NCBI RefSeq assembly: GCF_012972705.2
Contig: NZ_JABCSC020000001.1
Location: 1,240,001 to 1,304,000 of the forward strand
Origin: Uliginosibacterium aquaticum
GTDB lineage: Bacteria; Pseudomonadota; Gammaproteobacteria; Burkholderiales; Rhodocyclaceae
DNA: 64,000 nt
Direction: 5' to 3'
Shown here: positions 62,270 to 64,000 of the stretch, piece by piece
Layout: every line of letters begins with the position of its first letter
Position numbering within the stretch: position 1 is the first letter of the stretch
The notes under the pieces: generated by a model
What the model saw: the letters and a program-made list of their open reading frames with translations, nothing else
The model's database searches: none
Told to the model about the DNA's origin: nothing
Position numbers and translations under genes: made by a program

Positions 62270-63376
62270 ATGTTGAGAGTGTTGCTCGCCAGTGTGGCGG
62301 CTTTGTTGCTGTGCTCACCGGCTTTTGCCGTGCGCTCATTGACTGACCTTGCCGGGCGTACGGTGAAGTTGCCCGATCGCGTTGAACGCGTGGTGATCGG
62401 TGAGGGGCGCTTTCTGATAGCCCTGGGTTTGCTGGAAGGCGCAGCTCTGCCGCAGCGCGTGGTGGGCATGATGGGTGAGTTCGAACGTCTCGATCCGGAT
62501 GGTTTTGCGCATTACCTGCAGCGTTTCCCCGCGCTAGCGAAAGTCGCGCGCGTCGGTCTTGTTGGGGTGGATAGTTTTAGCGTTGAGCAGGCCATAGCAC
62601 TGCGTCCGCAACTGGTTGTCTTCGGTTCCGGCGGGCATGGCCCATCACCGCGTGATACTGGTGTGATTGCTCGCTTGGAGGCTGCGGGTATCGCAGTGAT
62701 GTTCATCGATTTCCGTTCCGATCCGCTGCTTAACACGCCGCGCAGCATGAGGTTGCTGGGAGAGGCGTTGGGGCGTGAGAAGGAAGCGGCTGCCTATGTG
62801 GCTTTTTACGAGGCTGAACTGGCCAAGATAACGGCAGGGCTCAAGGGCGTTACGCAAAAGCCGCGCGTGTTCCTGGAGAGCCGCGTGGGTTTGCGTGAAG
62901 AGTGCTGTGAAACCATGGTGGGAGGAATGATGGGTCGCTTTGTTGATGCGGCGGGGGGTGACAATCTGGCGCGGCCTCTGGTGCCGGGTGAGGTCGGACA
63001 GGTGAATCTGGAGTACCTGCTGAGCCAGCAGCCGGAAGTTTATGTGGCGACGGCCGTGGGCAACTCCACTACTACCGGTTCGCGACGCATCCTGATGGGT
63101 GATGGCGCTGCCCCCGAGGCCGCACGTGCCTCCTTGCAGCAGTCCCTCAAGAGGCCTGGTATCAGTGGCTTGAGAGCGGTGCGTAGTGGTAGGGCACATG
63201 CCATCTGGCATCATTTTTATGATTCGCCGCTGAACGTGGTCGCGGTGCAGGCCTTTGCAAGCTGGTTCCATCCGCAACGCTTTGCCACGCTGGATCCGGT
63301 GCTTACCTTGCGCACACTCTATGAGCGCTTCCAGCCTCTGCCGCTGACGGGTACTTACTGGGTGTCGGTGAAGTGA
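62270..63376 (+). CDS. Iron-siderophore type ABC transporter substrate-binding protein (FecB/BtuF class)
   Basis: The product is 368 residues. A signal peptide (about 1-20, ending AFA) is followed by LTDLAGRTVKLPDRVERVVIGEG, the start typical of periplasmic iron-chelate binding proteins. IALRPQLVVFGSGG and the long backbone helix typical of class III binders follow. The C-terminal AIWHHFYDSPLNVVAVQAFASW fits heme/siderophore binders. ATG 62270 has GGAGG 4 nt upstream. The permease gene overlaps its stop. Ligand is inferred from the PchR-like regulator. Confidence 0.85.
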   Translation: MLRVLLASVAALLLCSPAFAVRSLTDLAGRTVKLPDRVERVVIGEGRFLIALGLLEGAALPQRVVGMMGEFERLDPDGFAHYLQRFPALAKVARVGLVGVDSFSVEQAIALRPQLVVFGSGGHGPSPRDTGVIARLEAAGIAVMFIDFRSDPLLNTPRSMRLLGEALGREKEAAAYVAFYEAELAKITAGLKGVTQKPRVFLESRVGLREECCETMVGGMMGRFVDAAGGDNLARPLVPGEVGQVNLEYLLSQQPEVYVATAVGNSTTTGSRRILMGDGAAPEAARASLQQSLKRPGISGLRAVRSGRAHAIWHHFYDSPLNVVAVQAFASWFHPQRFATLDPVLTLRTLYERFQPLPLTGTYWVSVK

Positions 63377-64000
63377 GTCTGGCTTCGGACTATGCCCGCC
63401 AGCGCGGGCGGCGTTTCATGTTACTGGTTGTTGGTGCTCTGGTTCTCCTGGCGAGCCTCGCCTGGGATGTGCTCAATGGCCCGGCCGGGCTCGGCTGGCG
63501 TGAGCTGAGCTTGGTGCTGACAACATCCGAACAGCTTGATGTCGGTCTTCGCGTGATCCTGTGGGATATCCGCCTTCCCTTTGCCCTGATGGCGTTGCTG
63601 GCGGGCGCGGCACTGGGGCTCGCCGGCGCTGAATTCCAGACTGCATTGGATAACCCACTAGCCAGCCCGATGACCCTTGGCGTCAGTGCTGCTGCCACCC
63701 TCGGTGCGGCCCTGGTGCTGGTTTTCGATCCGTTGCTGCCGGACGCCATCGAGCAGTACGCGGTGTCCACCGGTGCCTTCGTCGCGGCCATGACCTGTGC
63801 CCTGTTGGTGCAGGCCCTCGGGCGTTTTTTTGGTGGTGGCGCTGGGGCTATGGTGTTGCTGGGGATCACGTTTTCCTTTGCGCTAGAGGCTCTGGTGTCG
63901 CTGGTGCAGTTCGTGGCCGAGGCTGGTGCCCTGCAACAAGTGGTTTTCTGGCGTATGGGTTCGCTGGCGCGGGCAGACTGGCACAAGCTGGCGCTGTTAT
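63373..64000 (+). CDS. FecCD-family ABC transporter permease (partial, cut by window end)
   Basis: The reading starts at GTG 63373, overlapping the binding-protein stop (GTGA), and runs through the end with at least 209 residues. N-terminal RGRRFMLLVVGALVLLASLAW is the first helix. RVILWDIRLPFALMALLAGAALGLAGAEFQTALDNPLASPMTLGVSAAATLGAAL holds the FecCD/BtuC signature. It transports iron chelates across the inner membrane with the binding protein above. The ATPase gene should lie beyond 64000. Confidence 0.9.
   Translation, partial: MSLASDYARQRGRRFMLLVVGALVLLASLAWDVLNGPAGLGWRELSLVLTTSEQLDVGLRVILWDIRLPFALMALLAGAALGLAGAEFQTALDNPLASPMTLGVSAAATLGAALVLVFDPLLPDAIEQYAVSTGAFVAAMTCALLVQALGRFFGGGAGAMVLLGITFSFALEALVSLVQFVAEAGALQQVVFWRMGSLARADWHKLALL

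Overview
The window looks like chromosome of a GC-rich betaproteobacterium. A Rhodocyclales-like relative is my best guess from gene content: FimV, a queA/tgt/yajC/secD/secF order, cytochrome c', AMIN-domain amidase and DUF2322-like protein. No marker gene here fixes the taxon.

The most unusual part is 1-14387 on the minus strand. Five tightly packed genes encode, in transcription order, a GAF-HlyD membrane protein, a PqqD-like/M50 metalloprotease/HlyD fusion, a shortened SecA-like ATPase, a lipoprotein-type periplasmic adaptor, and a giant protein that runs off the left edge (more than 2,675 residues). The giant protein has a LEPR-XLL-like N-terminal motif, a DUF4347 domain and at least 18 complete cadherin-like repeats of about 106 residues. 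I read this as a dedicated export system for one giant surface protein; the function is inferred.

From 14550 to 19467 come trmL and a hexuronate route (kdgK, uxaB, uxaA) with a palindromic operator in the uxaB promoter. A repeat-rich gap (19468-19877) follows, holding a REP-like inverted pair and ten copies of a 7-bp unit. Next are a REC-GGDEF diguanylate cyclase coupled to a large CHASE/PAS hybrid kinase, uvrD, an Aer-like receptor with a sigma-28 type promoter, and fimV on the opposite strand.

From 31651 to 50412 are sucCD, a TerC protein, an FHA / metallo-beta-lactamase / GAF-fused type II/IV secretion ATPase group, a branched-chain amino acid binding lipoprotein, a lactate/malate dehydrogenase, and a GIDE-LemA-FAH-hydrolase-M48 run. 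Then come amiC-tsaE, queG divergent from a shared palindromic start site, and a cytochrome c'/DUF2322-like/cytochrome b group.

From 50519 to 59331 the conserved secF-secD-yajC-tgt and queA genes are separated by a plus-strand DUF3302/HlyD/NodT cassette. A tRNA-Leu(CAA) gene is followed by two decayed insertion-sequence remnants. The right end carries an AraC regulator, a 37-residue membrane peptide and a pseudoazurin on the minus strand, divergent from an iron-type ABC uptake operon that is cut by the window edge.
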